Source: Ahrensia kielensis DSM 5890 (GTDB lineage Bacteria > Pseudomonadota > Alphaproteobacteria > Rhizobiales > Rhizobiaceae). Taken from it: a stretch of 64,000 nucleotides of DNA. Positions 55,766-64,000 of this stretch are shown piece after piece. Where the stretch lies: contig NZ_KB894529.1 of assembly GCF_000374465.1 (NCBI RefSeq), positions 434,001 through 498,000 on the forward strand, given 5' to 3'. The notes under the pieces were generated by a model that was not told the DNA's origin, ran no database searches, and was given only the letters and a program-made list of their open reading frames with translations. Position 1 is the first letter of the stretch. Each line of letters opens with the position of its first letter. The translations under genes were made by a program, and so were the position numbers.

Positions 55766-57918
55766 TGCTCTCCGACTTGCTCAATTGATATTGCTAGGCC
55801 TGTCTGAGCATAAAGCGACGGTAAACCCAAGCCTACAGTTTCAAGTGCAGCGCCTGTTAACTCAAAACCACCATTAAAAATCGGATTTGGGAATGACCGA
55901 TTGGCTTTTTTCACTTGCTCGGTCATTGTTTGAATACGAACCTTATATACCGCGCTTTTATTGAGGCCTGGAACACGTATTCTTGGCGGAATTGTTGAGC
56001 GCGGACGCTCCAATTGCATCAACACCATACGTGCCTGATCGAGCGCAACCGACACGGACAACGCGCCAATGAGCCCGTCATCAACGGTGCGAACACGGTA
56101 AAATTTTCCTGTGTGCCAAATCGCACGATCTTGTTTGTGGCGTGTCACGGCATCACGCATAATTTCGCGATCTTCGTCCGACATTTTAGTCAGATCTGCT
56201 TCAATTCCCATGTGACCGTAGCTTGCAACAAGCGCACGAAAACCCGCATGCAGTCCGCGTCCTGATGTATGGCTCCATGCAGGGCCAACATGCGCGCCCA
56301 TTACCTCTGGTGGGAAGAAATGAGAAAAGCCTGTCTGAATGCGTGCGCGTTCGACAGAATCATTAGAGTCCGATGTCCAAAATCTATGCGTATGCGCCAA
56401 AACACCGTAATCAACACGGCCGCCGCCCGAAGCACAGCTTTCGATTTCCAGCGTTGGGAAAGCCTCTAAGAAACGATCCATAAGAGCATATAATGCGCCG
56501 GTCTGATTATAGACATTGGCGCGCCCTGATTGATCGCCCGGTAAAACTAGATCGCGGTTCATATCCCATTTGAGATATTTTATTTGATGATTTTCAATCA
56601 ATGGCGCGATGGTTTCAAAGATATAATCGCTCACCAGCGGGTTCGCGATATCCAACACCAGCTGGTTGCGGCCTGTCATGTTTGGATATGAGTTTAAGCC
56701 CAGCACCCAATCTGGGTGTTTTTGAAACAGTTCAGACTTTTCGTTGATCATTTCCGGCTCAATCCAAAGGCCGAAATCCAAGCCTTTAGATTGGACATAT
56801 TCGGCTAAAGGACCAAGACCATTTGGATATTTGGTTTCATCTGGATACCAATCTCCAAGGCTTGAAGTGTCATCATTGCGGCCACGGAACCAACCATCAT
56901 CCAACACAAAACGTTCAGCGCCAATATCGGCGGCGGCATCAACCAATGCACATAGACGGTCGTGATTATGATCGAAATAAAGTGCTTCCCACGTGTTCAC
57001 AGTGACCGGTCTTGGCTTGTCCGGCACTGGAAATTTTAAAATGTTCTTGCGCACATGATGGTGAAATTTCTGACTGAGAGCATTTAGCCCGTTAGAAGAA
57101 TGCGCAACATAAATGCTCGGCGTTTTCATTGATTGCTTGGGTTCAATCATGCCTTCGCCAGAAAACAATAATGCACCCATTTGAACCTGAACATCGCCTG
57201 TCGATAAGCGTTCAAGCACAATGCGGTGGTTACCACTCCAACCAAGATGCATGCCCAAACATGGGCCAGACTCATCATCCGTTTTTGCATTGAGAAGTAT
57301 TAAGCCTGGAAATGCTTCGTGCGAAGTGCGCCCGCGCCTGTTTTCGCGCTTTGTTAATCCCATTGGAATCGGTTGGCGCTCAATCTGAAATTCAGCACAC
57401 CAACGCCCATGAAAGGACAGATGTTGCGAATATTGCTGCGCAGGCACAACAACCGGCGCTGATAGCCAGTCAACAGACACAGGAGAATCGCCTACATTGA
57501 ATAGTTCTGTAGAAAAAACAGTGACATCGGTTTCCGGATCAAGATCGCAAATGATCTCCATTTCCATGCCGCGCACGGCATCTATCATGCCAAATGTAAC
57601 ACCATGTTCACGGTCAATACGGCGCGCAAAAACAAACTGTCCTGCCCAGCCTGGCTTATCACTTTTGACCCGGTGCCCGATTAACCCAGGATGACCAAGG
57701 AAGCCGCGTCCTAATTCTGGATGAAGGCTAATTGGGGAATTATCATCGAGTGATGCATGCGTGAAAGGACGCGCATGAATGTCCGTTAAAACACCAAGAT
57801 CAATGCCGGATTGCAGCTTTTCACCGTGGTAGATAACGACAGGAATGCCATCATTCCATGCAAAAACAAGCGTTGTAGACCAGCCATCAAGTCGAAGTGT
57901 ATTCTCGTAGTTGGACAA
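55762..57918 (-). CDS. GH36 alpha-galactosidase
   Basis: A 718-residue family 36 glycosidase. The nucleophile Asp is expected in LKWDMNRDL (about residue 454), the acid/base Asp in WTSDSNDSVER (about 518). GFVLDDGWFRGRND-like and SCASGGGRVDYG motifs surround the pocket. It removes alpha-1,6-galactose from raffinose-type sugars or melibiose. There is no signal peptide. It starts at TTG, with AAGG about 10 bases before, right after the permease gene. Confidence 0.9.
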   Translation of the reverse strand: MSNYENTLRLDGWSTTLVFAWNDGIPVVIYHGEKLQSGIDLGVLTDIHARPFTHASLDDNSPISLHPELGRGFLGHPGLIGHRVKSDKPGWAGQFVFARRIDREHGVTFGMIDAVRGMEMEIICDLDPETDVTVFSTELFNVGDSPVSVDWLSAPVVVPAQQYSQHLSFHGRWCAEFQIERQPIPMGLTKRENRRGRTSHEAFPGLILLNAKTDDESGPCLGMHLGWSGNHRIVLERLSTGDVQVQMGALLFSGEGMIEPKQSMKTPSIYVAHSSNGLNALSQKFHHHVRKNILKFPVPDKPRPVTVNTWEALYFDHNHDRLCALVDAAADIGAERFVLDDGWFRGRNDDTSSLGDWYPDETKYPNGLGPLAEYVQSKGLDFGLWIEPEMINEKSELFQKHPDWVLGLNSYPNMTGRNQLVLDIANPLVSDYIFETIAPLIENHQIKYLKWDMNRDLVLPGDQSGRANVYNQTGALYALMDRFLEAFPTLEIESCASGGGRVDYGVLAHTHRFWTSDSNDSVERARIQTGFSHFFPPEVMGAHVGPAWSHTSGRGLHAGFRALVASYGHMGIEADLTKMSDEDREIMRDAVTRHKQDRAIWHTGKFYRVRTVDDGLIGALSVSVALDQARMVLMQLERPRSTIPPRIRVPGLNKSAVYKVRIQTMTEQVKKANRSFPNPIFNGGFELTGAALETVGLGLPSLYAQTGLAISIEQVGEQ

Positions 57919-57924
57919 TTTTAT

Positions 57925-58776
57925 TTAGCCTTTTGTCGCGCCGAGCGTAAGGCCGGCGATAAAGTGTTTCTGCATCAGGAAAAACATGAGAACTGGCGGC
58001 ACGGCTGCAAGCAATGATGCTGCAGAAACCAAATGCCATTGACTCACAAATTGGCCGTTCAACGCCCTCACACCAGCGGTAATAGGCTTTGATGCCTCGC
58101 CGTTTGTCAGCACTGTCGCCCAGAAAAAGTCGTTCCAGATAAATGTGAAAACGAGAACAGATAATGCTGCAATCGCTGGACGGACAAGCGGCAAAACGAG
58201 GTGCCAGAAAATTCTAAATTCACCAACACCATCAATACGCGCGGACTCAATTAGCTCCATTGGCAGCGCTCTGATAAAGTTACGCATAAAGAGCGTACAA
58301 AAACCCGTTTGAAACGCTGCATGGAAAAGCACGAGCCCAGTGACCGTATTGTAAAGCCCCGTTTCAACAGAAAGCTGGCGCACCGGCACCATCAAAATTT
58401 GAAACGGCACAAAGTTGCCTGCAATAAATATGAAGAACAACGGCAGAGCAGCTTTGAAGCGATATATTGCCAAAGCATAACCAGCCAAACATGCCAGCGC
58501 GACGGAAATCGCAACAGTCGGCAATGTAATTTTAATTGAGTTTAGAAAATAGGTGAATGCATCGGACTGCGTAAAGACCGCAGTATAATTATCTATAATT
58601 TGGAAACTAGAAGGCCATCCAAACACGTTGCCTGAATTGATATCCGCAGCCGAGCGCACCGAAGTCATGAAAATTGCCAGAAGCGGCAACAACCATATGA
58701 ATAGGGCAATCGGCAGAAAGATTTTATAGGCAGTTCGAACACCGACAGATGATTTTTCTATAGGGCGTGGGAACAT
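57925..58776 (-). CDS. ABC sugar transporter permease, MalG type
   Basis: A 283-residue inner-membrane protein with about six helices. The coupling EAA loop reads ELIESARIDGVGEFRIFWHLVLPLVRPAI. It opens MFPRPIEKSS with GGGAGG before the ATG; the frame runs 53 codons further up through the previous gene and that part is not real. Only one base separates the previous stop from this start. Confidence 0.93.
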   Translation of the reverse strand: MFPRPIEKSSVGVRTAYKIFLPIALFIWLLPLLAIFMTSVRSAADINSGNVFGWPSSFQIIDNYTAVFTQSDAFTYFLNSIKITLPTVAISVALACLAGYALAIYRFKAALPLFFIFIAGNFVPFQILMVPVRQLSVETGLYNTVTGLVLFHAAFQTGFCTLFMRNFIRALPMELIESARIDGVGEFRIFWHLVLPLVRPAIAALSVLVFTFIWNDFFWATVLTNGEASKPITAGVRALNGQFVSQWHLVSAASLLAAVPPVLMFFLMQKHFIAGLTLGATKG

Positions 58777-58777
58777 C

Positions 58778-59719
58778 TTAGTGACCTCCCTTTTCTTCTT
58801 GGTACATCGACCAGAGGAAGTAACTAATGAACACAAGCATGATGAGGAACAACACGACGGCGATCGCTGAGCCATAGCCCATGCGGAAGCCATATTCTGA
58901 TAATGCCTGCTCATACATAAAATAAGACAAAACATTGGATGAGCCGTAAGGGCCGCCCTGCGTCATGATTGCAATCATGTCGAAAGAACGAAGCGCCCCG
59001 ATAACCGTCACGACAATTGCAAGAAACGTCGCGGGCCAAAGCTGCGGTAGAATCACATACCAAAGCATCTTCAAACCTTTGGCACCATCAAGCCTTCCAG
59101 CTTCGACCTGATCTGGCGAAACATTGTTGAGACCGGTTAAGTACAAGATCATACAATAGGCAATTTGCGGCCAGAGGCCTGCAACAATAATGCCATAAGT
59201 CACATATCGCTCATCACCCAATATAGAGGGCGGCGATGCGCCAAACCAATTCCAAATTTCAGCAATGATGCCGAAATTGGGATTGTAGAACCATGTGAAA
59301 ATGAGGCCTACAACAACTTGCGATATTACGAATGGGAAAAAGAATAACGACTTATAAAGCCGCATACCAAACACAGTTTGGTTTAAGAATAAAGCGATGA
59401 ACAGACCGGCAGGTACGGCTAACAAAAAGAGGAAAAGCCATAAAAGGTTGTTCCATAACGACGTATAAAAACGGTCATCATCGAGCAGCTCGACATAGTT
59501 AGCAAGGCCAACCCAAGTCGCCTCTCCAAGACCGTCCCAGTCATGAAATGAAATCCAAATAGATTGGAAAATTGGCAGGATCACATAAACAAGGAAAAAC
59601 AAAATTGCAGGGGTCAGAAACAACCAAGGCGCAATCGCCAAACGGTTTTTTTTGTACCAACTGCGATTATCGACTGCGGTAACTACGCTCGCATCGTCTA
59701 AGCTTTCAACACTAGACAT
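58778..59719 (-). CDS. ABC sugar transporter permease, MalF type
   Basis: A 313-residue inner-membrane protein with six helices (first at about residues 30-55, LAIAPWLFLTPAILFFLVYV). The coupling loop is VEAGRLDGAKGLKMLWYVILPQLWP. ATG 59719 has GGGAGGG close upstream. It pairs with the next permease. Confidence 0.93.
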   Translation of the reverse strand: MSSVESLDDASVVTAVDNRSWYKKNRLAIAPWLFLTPAILFFLVYVILPIFQSIWISFHDWDGLGEATWVGLANYVELLDDDRFYTSLWNNLLWLFLFLLAVPAGLFIALFLNQTVFGMRLYKSLFFFPFVISQVVVGLIFTWFYNPNFGIIAEIWNWFGASPPSILGDERYVTYGIIVAGLWPQIAYCMILYLTGLNNVSPDQVEAGRLDGAKGLKMLWYVILPQLWPATFLAIVVTVIGALRSFDMIAIMTQGGPYGSSNVLSYFMYEQALSEYGFRMGYGSAIAVVLFLIMLVFISYFLWSMYQEEKGGH

Positions 59720-59799
59720 GAACCCTCCCACATGATCCGTTCTTCGGCCAAATATTTTGGCGCATTATGACTGCGCTGCATCGTTTAGTATTTTGGCAA

Positions 59800-59830
59800 T
59801 AAAGGCGGGCTCCAAATAGAGTCCGCCTTA
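59800..59830 (-). terminator. Hairpin between binding-protein and permease genes
   Basis: Minus-strand AAGGCGGACTC/GAGCCCGCCTT (one mismatch), 6-nt loop, then TTATTG. Such hairpins often let the binding protein be made in excess over the permeases. Confidence 0.65.
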
Positions 59831-59845
59831 AAGTTTGAAATGCGA

Positions 59846-61084
59846 TTATTTATAAACGCGCTCTTGAGTTTTATCGAGACGCTCGAGAATTGCGTCCAAA
59901 CGGTCTGGCTTAACCATGAATTCCTGGAAGCCTTCCATGCCGACTTTCGCCATTTCAGCTGGCGCATCGCGGTCAAAGAACTGCGCAAGGCCCGAGGCTG
60001 TTGACACTGCTTCAAAGCCTTTTTGGATGAACTTATCATCAGCAATCGCTGATTTAGAGTTCGGCGGCAATTGACCGATTGTCTTGTTCCACTCAGCTTG
60101 AACCTCAGGCTGCGCTATGAAGGATAGGAATTTCTTTGCATCTTCTTTGTTCTTTGCATTTGCAGGAATAAAGAATGCATCCGCTGGCGCTTCTTCGGCA
60201 CGAGCAAGACCGGGTGTGATTTCCGGAAACTGGAAATAGTCGATCTGATCATCTGTAAGGCCCGCGTCTTTAAACGCTGCAACCGCAAAGTTGCCCATCA
60301 CATACATTGCCGCTTCACCCTTAGCGAATGGTGCAACAGCATCCTGCCATGACATCGTCGCGTGATTATCAACGAATGAACAGCGCTCTAACATTGTCTG
60401 CCAGTTTGCAAATGTTTCTTTGATGCGCGGATCTGTATACTTCACTTTACCGGCAGTCAGGTCGTTGTGAACGTCATATCCGTTCGTGCGAAGGTTCAAA
60501 TAGTCAAACACGCCAGCAGCTGTCCAAAGGAACTTTGTTCCGATTGTGAAAGGAGTAACACCTGCCTCTTTGAGCGAATCACAGGCAGTCAGGAGTTCGT
60601 CCCATGTTTTTGGCTCAGAAACGTTATTCTTTTCAAAGATATCTTTACGGTAATAAATACCCCACTGATAATAAGAGTAAGGAACGCCCCACTGCTTGCC
60701 ATCACGTGTCATTGTTGGCTTAATCGCTTCAAATGAAGTTGAAAGATTTGCGTCAGATGCCCAAAGCTCCGAAATATCTTCGAACTGACCAGCATCAACA
60801 AACGGGCCCATTCTGTTACCAGGATACCATGATGTTACGTCTGGAGCGTCAGCAGATAAGAAGTTACGAATCGCCGTTTTGTGCGCTTCGCGGTCATTGA
60901 TATTGACCGTCACATTGATATCTGGATTTGCTTTTTTGAAAGCTTCTACAGCGGCTTCAAAGCCGGCCTTAGGCGCTGGATTCGGATCATCAAAGTTGAT
61001 CACGAGATCGCCAGCAGATGCTGTTCCCGCCATAAGAACGACTGCAGCCGCCCCTATGATTGTGGACTTAAAAAGAGATTTCAT
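59846..61084 (-). CDS. ABC sugar transporter substrate-binding protein
   Basis: A 413-residue family 1 extracellular solute-binding protein. Signal peptide MKSLFKSTIIGAAAVVLMAGTASAG. The body has the usual FEAAVEAFKKANPDINV opening and a AAMYVMGNFAV lobe-hinge segment. Start is set by GGAAG before ATG 61084. First gene of the leftward galactoside operon; ligand presumably an alpha- or beta-galactoside. Confidence 0.93.
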   Translation of the reverse strand: MKSLFKSTIIGAAAVVLMAGTASAGDLVINFDDPNPAPKAGFEAAVEAFKKANPDINVTVNINDREAHKTAIRNFLSADAPDVTSWYPGNRMGPFVDAGQFEDISELWASDANLSTSFEAIKPTMTRDGKQWGVPYSYYQWGIYYRKDIFEKNNVSEPKTWDELLTACDSLKEAGVTPFTIGTKFLWTAAGVFDYLNLRTNGYDVHNDLTAGKVKYTDPRIKETFANWQTMLERCSFVDNHATMSWQDAVAPFAKGEAAMYVMGNFAVAAFKDAGLTDDQIDYFQFPEITPGLARAEEAPADAFFIPANAKNKEDAKKFLSFIAQPEVQAEWNKTIGQLPPNSKSAIADDKFIQKGFEAVSTASGLAQFFDRDAPAEMAKVGMEGFQEFMVKPDRLDAILERLDKTQERVYK

Positions 61085-61314
61085 TTCACACTTCCTCCCA
61101 AAAGAATAATGAGCGTGACAATCACGCATGTCGTTTCGGCCATCAGGCCCCAATTTCACCCTGCCCAAAAATTACAAGCAAGATATTTCGCACTAGCCGC
61201 TTATTCCATATAGTGGAACTCTATTTGACTATGTTGAATTAATGTAATAAACCTGCCATAATGTCAAGACTTCAGTGTTACGCAGAACTACGCTGATTGA
61301 GTTTGGAGGGGCAC
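61085..61314. promoter_or_regulatory. Divergent promoter region of the galactoside operons
   Basis: These 230 bases separate the binding-protein and IclR genes. They contain the palindrome at 61204-61218 and AT-rich flanks suited to promoters in both directions. No gene is seen here. Confidence 0.6.
61204..61218. promoter_or_regulatory. Candidate IclR operator
   Basis: TTCCA-TATAG-TGGAA, a perfect palindrome with a 5-base centre, in the divergent region of an IclR regulator. Its half-sites resemble those described for IclR (TGGAA/TTCCA). Confidence 0.55.
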
Positions 61315-62100
61315 ATGGCTAGCGGGAAACATGATCATGACACCGGTACGCTTGGAAAAGCGGTGGCCGTTCTAGATGCTGTGGCTGCATCCAACACACC
61401 TATGCGGTTTCGCGATCTTGCAGCACATATTGATCAGCCCCGTGGAACCCTGCACCGCCAAGTTTCCAACCTTATTGAAGAAGGCTTATTAGAGGTAAAT
61501 GCTGACCAGTCTTATTCTTTAGGCTTCCGTCTTTTGAAATTTGCTGCCCGCGCATGGAGTGGCAGCGGTTTTCGTGAGATTGCAGAACCTCACCTCAAAG
61601 CACTGCACGAGCGAACAGGCGAAACTGTCCACCTTGGCATCCTCAAAGGCATCGAGGTTATCTATCTTGATAAGGTTGAGTCCCTACAGGCCGTACGTAT
61701 GCATAGCCAAGTGGGCAATTCATCGCCATGTTACTGCACTGGCGTTGGCAAAGCCGGACTATCTGTTTTGCCAAACGCAGAACTTAAAACGCGCATAGCG
61801 AATATATCATTCAATCAGTTCACCGAGACCACATTGATGAGCGAGCAAGCACTCATGAGCGAGCTTGACCAGATTCGTGCCTCTGGCAACGCATATGACC
61901 GCGAAGAACATGAGCCGGGCATCCACTGCGTCGCAGCACCGATCTTTACAAATAATTTGAGCGTGATTGGCGGCTTGTCGGTGACGGCACCTTGCTACCG
62001 TGTACCAATCGAAAAATTAGAATCATGGGCTGAGGATGTTCGCAGTGTCGCTAAAGCCATCATGGAAGAATTACCAATAAAACTGGGGCCGCGAGCTTAA
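61315..62100 (+). CDS. IclR-family transcriptional regulator
   Basis: A 261-residue regulator. The winged helix covers GTLGKAVAVLDAVAASNTPMRFRDLAAHIDQPRGTLHRQVSNLIEEGLL. The effector domain includes VHLGILKGIEVIYLDKVES and PCYCTGVGKAGLS. GGAGGGG precedes ATG 61315. It likely represses the divergent galactoside genes until an inducer binds; the effector is unknown. It is followed by the ABC ATPase gene. Confidence 0.92.
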   Translation: MASGKHDHDTGTLGKAVAVLDAVAASNTPMRFRDLAAHIDQPRGTLHRQVSNLIEEGLLEVNADQSYSLGFRLLKFAARAWSGSGFREIAEPHLKALHERTGETVHLGILKGIEVIYLDKVESLQAVRMHSQVGNSSPCYCTGVGKAGLSVLPNAELKTRIANISFNQFTETTLMSEQALMSELDQIRASGNAYDREEHEPGIHCVAAPIFTNNLSVIGGLSVTAPCYRVPIEKLESWAEDVRSVAKAIMEELPIKLGPRA

Positions 62101-62128
62101 CAAAACCTCGCGATCAAGGGAGACTTTA

Positions 62129-63211
62129 ATGACAGACGTCGTACTTACTAAACTTAAAAAATCGTTCGGGCCGATTGATGTGATTCACGGCGTTGATCTC
62201 GATATCAAATCTGGTGAATTTGTCGTTTTTGTTGGTCCATCAGGTTGTGGTAAATCCACTCTCTTGCGACTAATTGCAGGCCTTGAAGAAGCGAGTTCAG
62301 GCAAAATTTCCATCGGCGAACAAGATGTTACTTATGTCGAACCTGCAGAGCGCGGCGTCGCTATGGTGTTTCAATCCTATGCGCTTTACCCGCATATGAC
62401 GGTTCGCGAAAATATGGGTTTTGGTCTTAAAATGACAGGCCATGACACCGCTTTCATTAATGAACGTGTCAATAAAGCAGCTGAAATTTTAAAACTCGGC
62501 GCTTTGCTCGATCGCAAACCAAAACAACTTTCTGGCGGCCAGCGCCAGCGTGTTGCGATTGGACGATCCATCGTGCGCGAGCCTAAAGTTTTCCTGTTTG
62601 ATGAGCCGCTTTCAAACCTAGATGCAGAACTGCGCGTACAAATGCGACTTGAGATCGCAAAGCTTCACAACGACCTTGGCGCGACCATGATTTACGTAAC
62701 CCATGATCAAGTTGAGGCGATGACCTTGGCTGACAAGATCGTTGTACTTCGGGCCGGCCGCGTTGAACAATATGGCTCCCCGCTTCACCTTTATAACGAT
62801 CCAGATAATCAGTTTGTAAGTGGGTTTATTGGCTCTCCCAAAATGAACCATTTAAGCGGTACAGTCACAGCTTATGCTAAAGGTAAAGCAACGGTTGAGA
62901 TCGACGGTTACAACGGCGCAAAAGCGGCCGTGCCAATATCGACAAAACTTGAAAAGGGTAGAAAAGTAACGCTCGGCATTCGGCCAGAGCACTTTACCGC
63001 AGACGGTACGGCAAAACTCGACGTTCAGATTGATGTAATAGAAGATTTGGGCGGCGCATCTTTTGCGTATTCAGGCGCAGACAGCGCTGACCCTCTCACA
63101 ATACAGCTACCTGAAGGGCATTCCGTCAAACAAGGAAAACCAACGAGCGCGTCATTCGATCCAGCGCGCGCATTCTTGTTTGATGCGGACACACAAGAAC
63201 GAATTCGCTAA
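62129..63211 (+). CDS. ABC sugar transporter ATP-binding protein (UgpC/MsmK type)
   Basis: A 360-residue ATPase that energises the permease pair. Walker A GPSGCGKST (about residue 37), signature LSGGQRQRVAIGRSI, Walker B VFLFDEPLSNLD, H-loop YVTHDQVEAM. The C-terminal about 120 residues form the MalK-like OB/TOBE domain. It is encoded apart from the permeases, downstream of iclR, but within the same divergent unit. Confidence 0.95.
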   Translation: MTDVVLTKLKKSFGPIDVIHGVDLDIKSGEFVVFVGPSGCGKSTLLRLIAGLEEASSGKISIGEQDVTYVEPAERGVAMVFQSYALYPHMTVRENMGFGLKMTGHDTAFINERVNKAAEILKLGALLDRKPKQLSGGQRQRVAIGRSIVREPKVFLFDEPLSNLDAELRVQMRLEIAKLHNDLGATMIYVTHDQVEAMTLADKIVVLRAGRVEQYGSPLHLYNDPDNQFVSGFIGSPKMNHLSGTVTAYAKGKATVEIDGYNGAKAAVPISTKLEKGRKVTLGIRPEHFTADGTAKLDVQIDVIEDLGGASFAYSGADSADPLTIQLPEGHSVKQGKPTSASFDPARAFLFDADTQERIR

Positions 63212-63226
63212 ATCAATCATACAAAC

Positions 63227-63260
63227 AAAAGCGGCCCTGAAGTTATCAAGGCCGCTTTTT
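63227..63260 (+). terminator. Intrinsic terminator of the iclR-ATPase unit
   Basis: AAAAGCGGCC/GGCCGCTTTT with a 13-nt loop, running into T; 15 bases after the ATPase stop. Confidence 0.85.
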
Positions 63261-63277
63261 ATATTTCCAAGGCTCAC

Positions 63278-63742
63278 TCAAGCTGCGTTTGAATGAGCCG
63301 GGTTGGTCAAGAGTTCATAAATTGCATCTTCACTTGAAGCAGATCGAAGCGCAGCGAGGCGGTCCGTGTCGCGCAGCACCCGTGCAATACGTGAAAGTGC
63401 TTTGAGGTGATCTGCGCCAGCGCTTTCAGGCGCGAGCAGCAGAAATGCAATATCGACATCTTTTTCATCCAAAGAATCAAAAGCAATAGGCGTTTCAAGT
63501 CTGGCAAAAATGCCAAATATCTTGTCGAAATTGTTAAACTTGCCGTGCGGAATCGCAATGCCGTTGCCAACCCCGGTTGAGCCCAACTTTTCGCGCTGTA
63601 AAATCGTGTCAAAGATTTCACGGGCCGACAGATTTGTTAGCTCTGCGGCCCGCTCTGACATTGCTTGAAGCAACTGTTTCTTGGAGCTTGCTTTCAAGTC
63701 GATCACAACTGCGTCCTTGCCGAGAAATTCGCCAAGATCCAT
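63278..63742 (-). CDS. ptsN: Nitrogen-regulatory phosphotransferase EIIA(Ntr)
   Basis: A 154-residue EIIA domain. The phosphorylated His is about residue 66 in GNGIAIPHGKFN, after REKLGSTGV. It works in the nitrogen PTS with PtsP and NPr and controls K+ transport and other targets. The start is placed at MDLGEFLG; the frame is open 14 codons further. Lies downstream of hpf, as usual near rpoN. Confidence 0.94.
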   Translation of the reverse strand: MDLGEFLGKDAVVIDLKASSKKQLLQAMSERAAELTNLSAREIFDTILQREKLGSTGVGNGIAIPHGKFNNFDKIFGIFARLETPIAFDSLDEKDVDIAFLLLAPESAGADHLKALSRIARVLRDTDRLAALRSASSEDAIYELLTNPAHSNAA

Positions 63743-63805
63743 GTCACTTACCCTATTGTTTTTTGGCGGCCCACCCAAAGGCACGCTTGACGGTTGGCTT
63801 TGGCG

Positions 63806-64000
63806 TCACTTCATTGCGCCTGGGTCGATCCAACCGATGTTTCCATCCGGACGGCGATAGACAAGATTCACGTCACCGCTGCCCGCGTTTCGGAACACAT
63901 AGACTGGGTTGTCCTGAAGGTCCAGTTGCAAAACAGCAGAAGCCACAGGCAAAGTCGTTAACTTCATTTGTGTTTCAGCAACAATAACCGGCGCATAATC
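63806..64000 (-). CDS. hpf: Ribosome hibernation promoting factor, long form, 3' part
   Basis: Only the last 64 codons are inside the window; the gene continues past base 64000. The segment LTTLPVASAVLQLDLQD, NPVYVFRNAGSGDVNLVYRRPDGNIGWIDP is the C-terminal dimerisation domain of long HPF, which pairs 70S ribosomes into 100S dimers in stationary phase. It precedes ptsN on the same strand. Confidence 0.92.
   Translation of the reverse strand, partial: DYAPVIVAETQMKLTTLPVASAVLQLDLQDNPVYVFRNAGSGDVNLVYRRPDGNIGWIDPGAMK

Noticed and set aside
58777-58935. 53-codon N-terminal extension of the MalG-type permease
   Set aside because: It overlaps the end of the previous permease in another frame, is Cys/Ser-rich, and a proper ribosome binding site precedes ATG 58776.
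1-64000. CRISPR arrays, insertion sequences, prophage, tRNA or rRNA genes
   Set aside because: Reading both strands gave no regularly spaced repeats, transposase or integrase frames, or structural RNA signatures.

Overview
The window reads as chromosomal core DNA of an alphaproteobacterium of the Hyphomicrobiales (Rhizobiales) type. The evidence is gene order: mutM, an enoyl-CoA hydratase, rpsT and dnaA; dnaN-recF-moeB; irr divergent from fabA-fabB-fabI; rimP-nusA-ylxR-infB-rbfA-truB ahead of rpsO-pnp; fur-plsC-miaB-phoH-ybeY-corC-lnt-HTH-metK-trmB; and hpf-ptsN. Base composition looks moderate by eye (not computed), lower than in classical soil rhizobia, so a marine or host-associated member is possible; the genus cannot be fixed from the sequence. 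No rRNA, tRNA, insertion sequence, prophage or CRISPR was found.

Layout. 1-5200: a 5'-truncated, very long GlmS-like SIS protein and a guanylyltransferase/AGE-epimerase fusion. 5200-7560: a fragment of a Tad (Flp) pilus locus, with a 57-residue Flp pilin, a stand-alone CpaC-type N-terminal domain and two TadE/TadG-like pseudopilins. 7577-12002: an orphan PhnD-like binding protein, deoB overlapping mutM, echA and rpsT. 12003-12721: the longest gene-free stretch, with six GANTC sites, DnaA-box-like sequences and several perfect stem-loops ahead of dnaA. 12722-18614: dnaA, dnaN, recF, moeB and a membrane-anchored, H1-like protein with a helix-hairpin-helix tail. 18666-25287: a 2-hydroxyacid dehydrogenase, an SH3-domain protein, irr, the unsaturated fatty acid genes fabA-fabB-fabI and a GGDEF/EAL protein with a degenerate cyclase site. 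25288-38390 (minus strand): rsmC, pnp, rpsO, GNAT, ALDH, truB, rbfA, infB, ylxR, nusA and rimP. A coupled 57-codon ORF sits between infB and rbfA, and a terminator-like leader hairpin sits before rimP. 38642-50476: a lipoprotein deacetylase, then trmB, metK, an XRE regulator, lnt, corC, ybeY, phoH, miaB, plsC, fur/mur, rimI and tsaB.

50535-63211 is the main accessory unit, a galactoside catabolic island. An IclR regulator and an ABC ATPase read rightwards. Leftwards run a binding protein, two permeases, a GH36 alpha-galactosidase, an SDR dehydrogenase, dgoK, dgoA, an SMP-30 lactonase and a GH42 beta-galactosidase. Together they suggest import and hydrolysis of galactosides, then oxidative (De Ley-Doudoroff) breakdown of galactose to pyruvate and glyceraldehyde-3-phosphate. 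The galactonate dehydratase step is not encoded here. The window ends in ptsN and the 3' end of the long-form hibernation factor gene hpf.

No clearly new multi-gene system was found. The most promising observations are at the scale of regulation and small ORFs: the dnaA leader, the infB-rbfA small ORF, the rimP leader terminator, the hairpin over the ribosome binding site of the EAL gene, and a 23-bp tandem repeat before the XRE gene.
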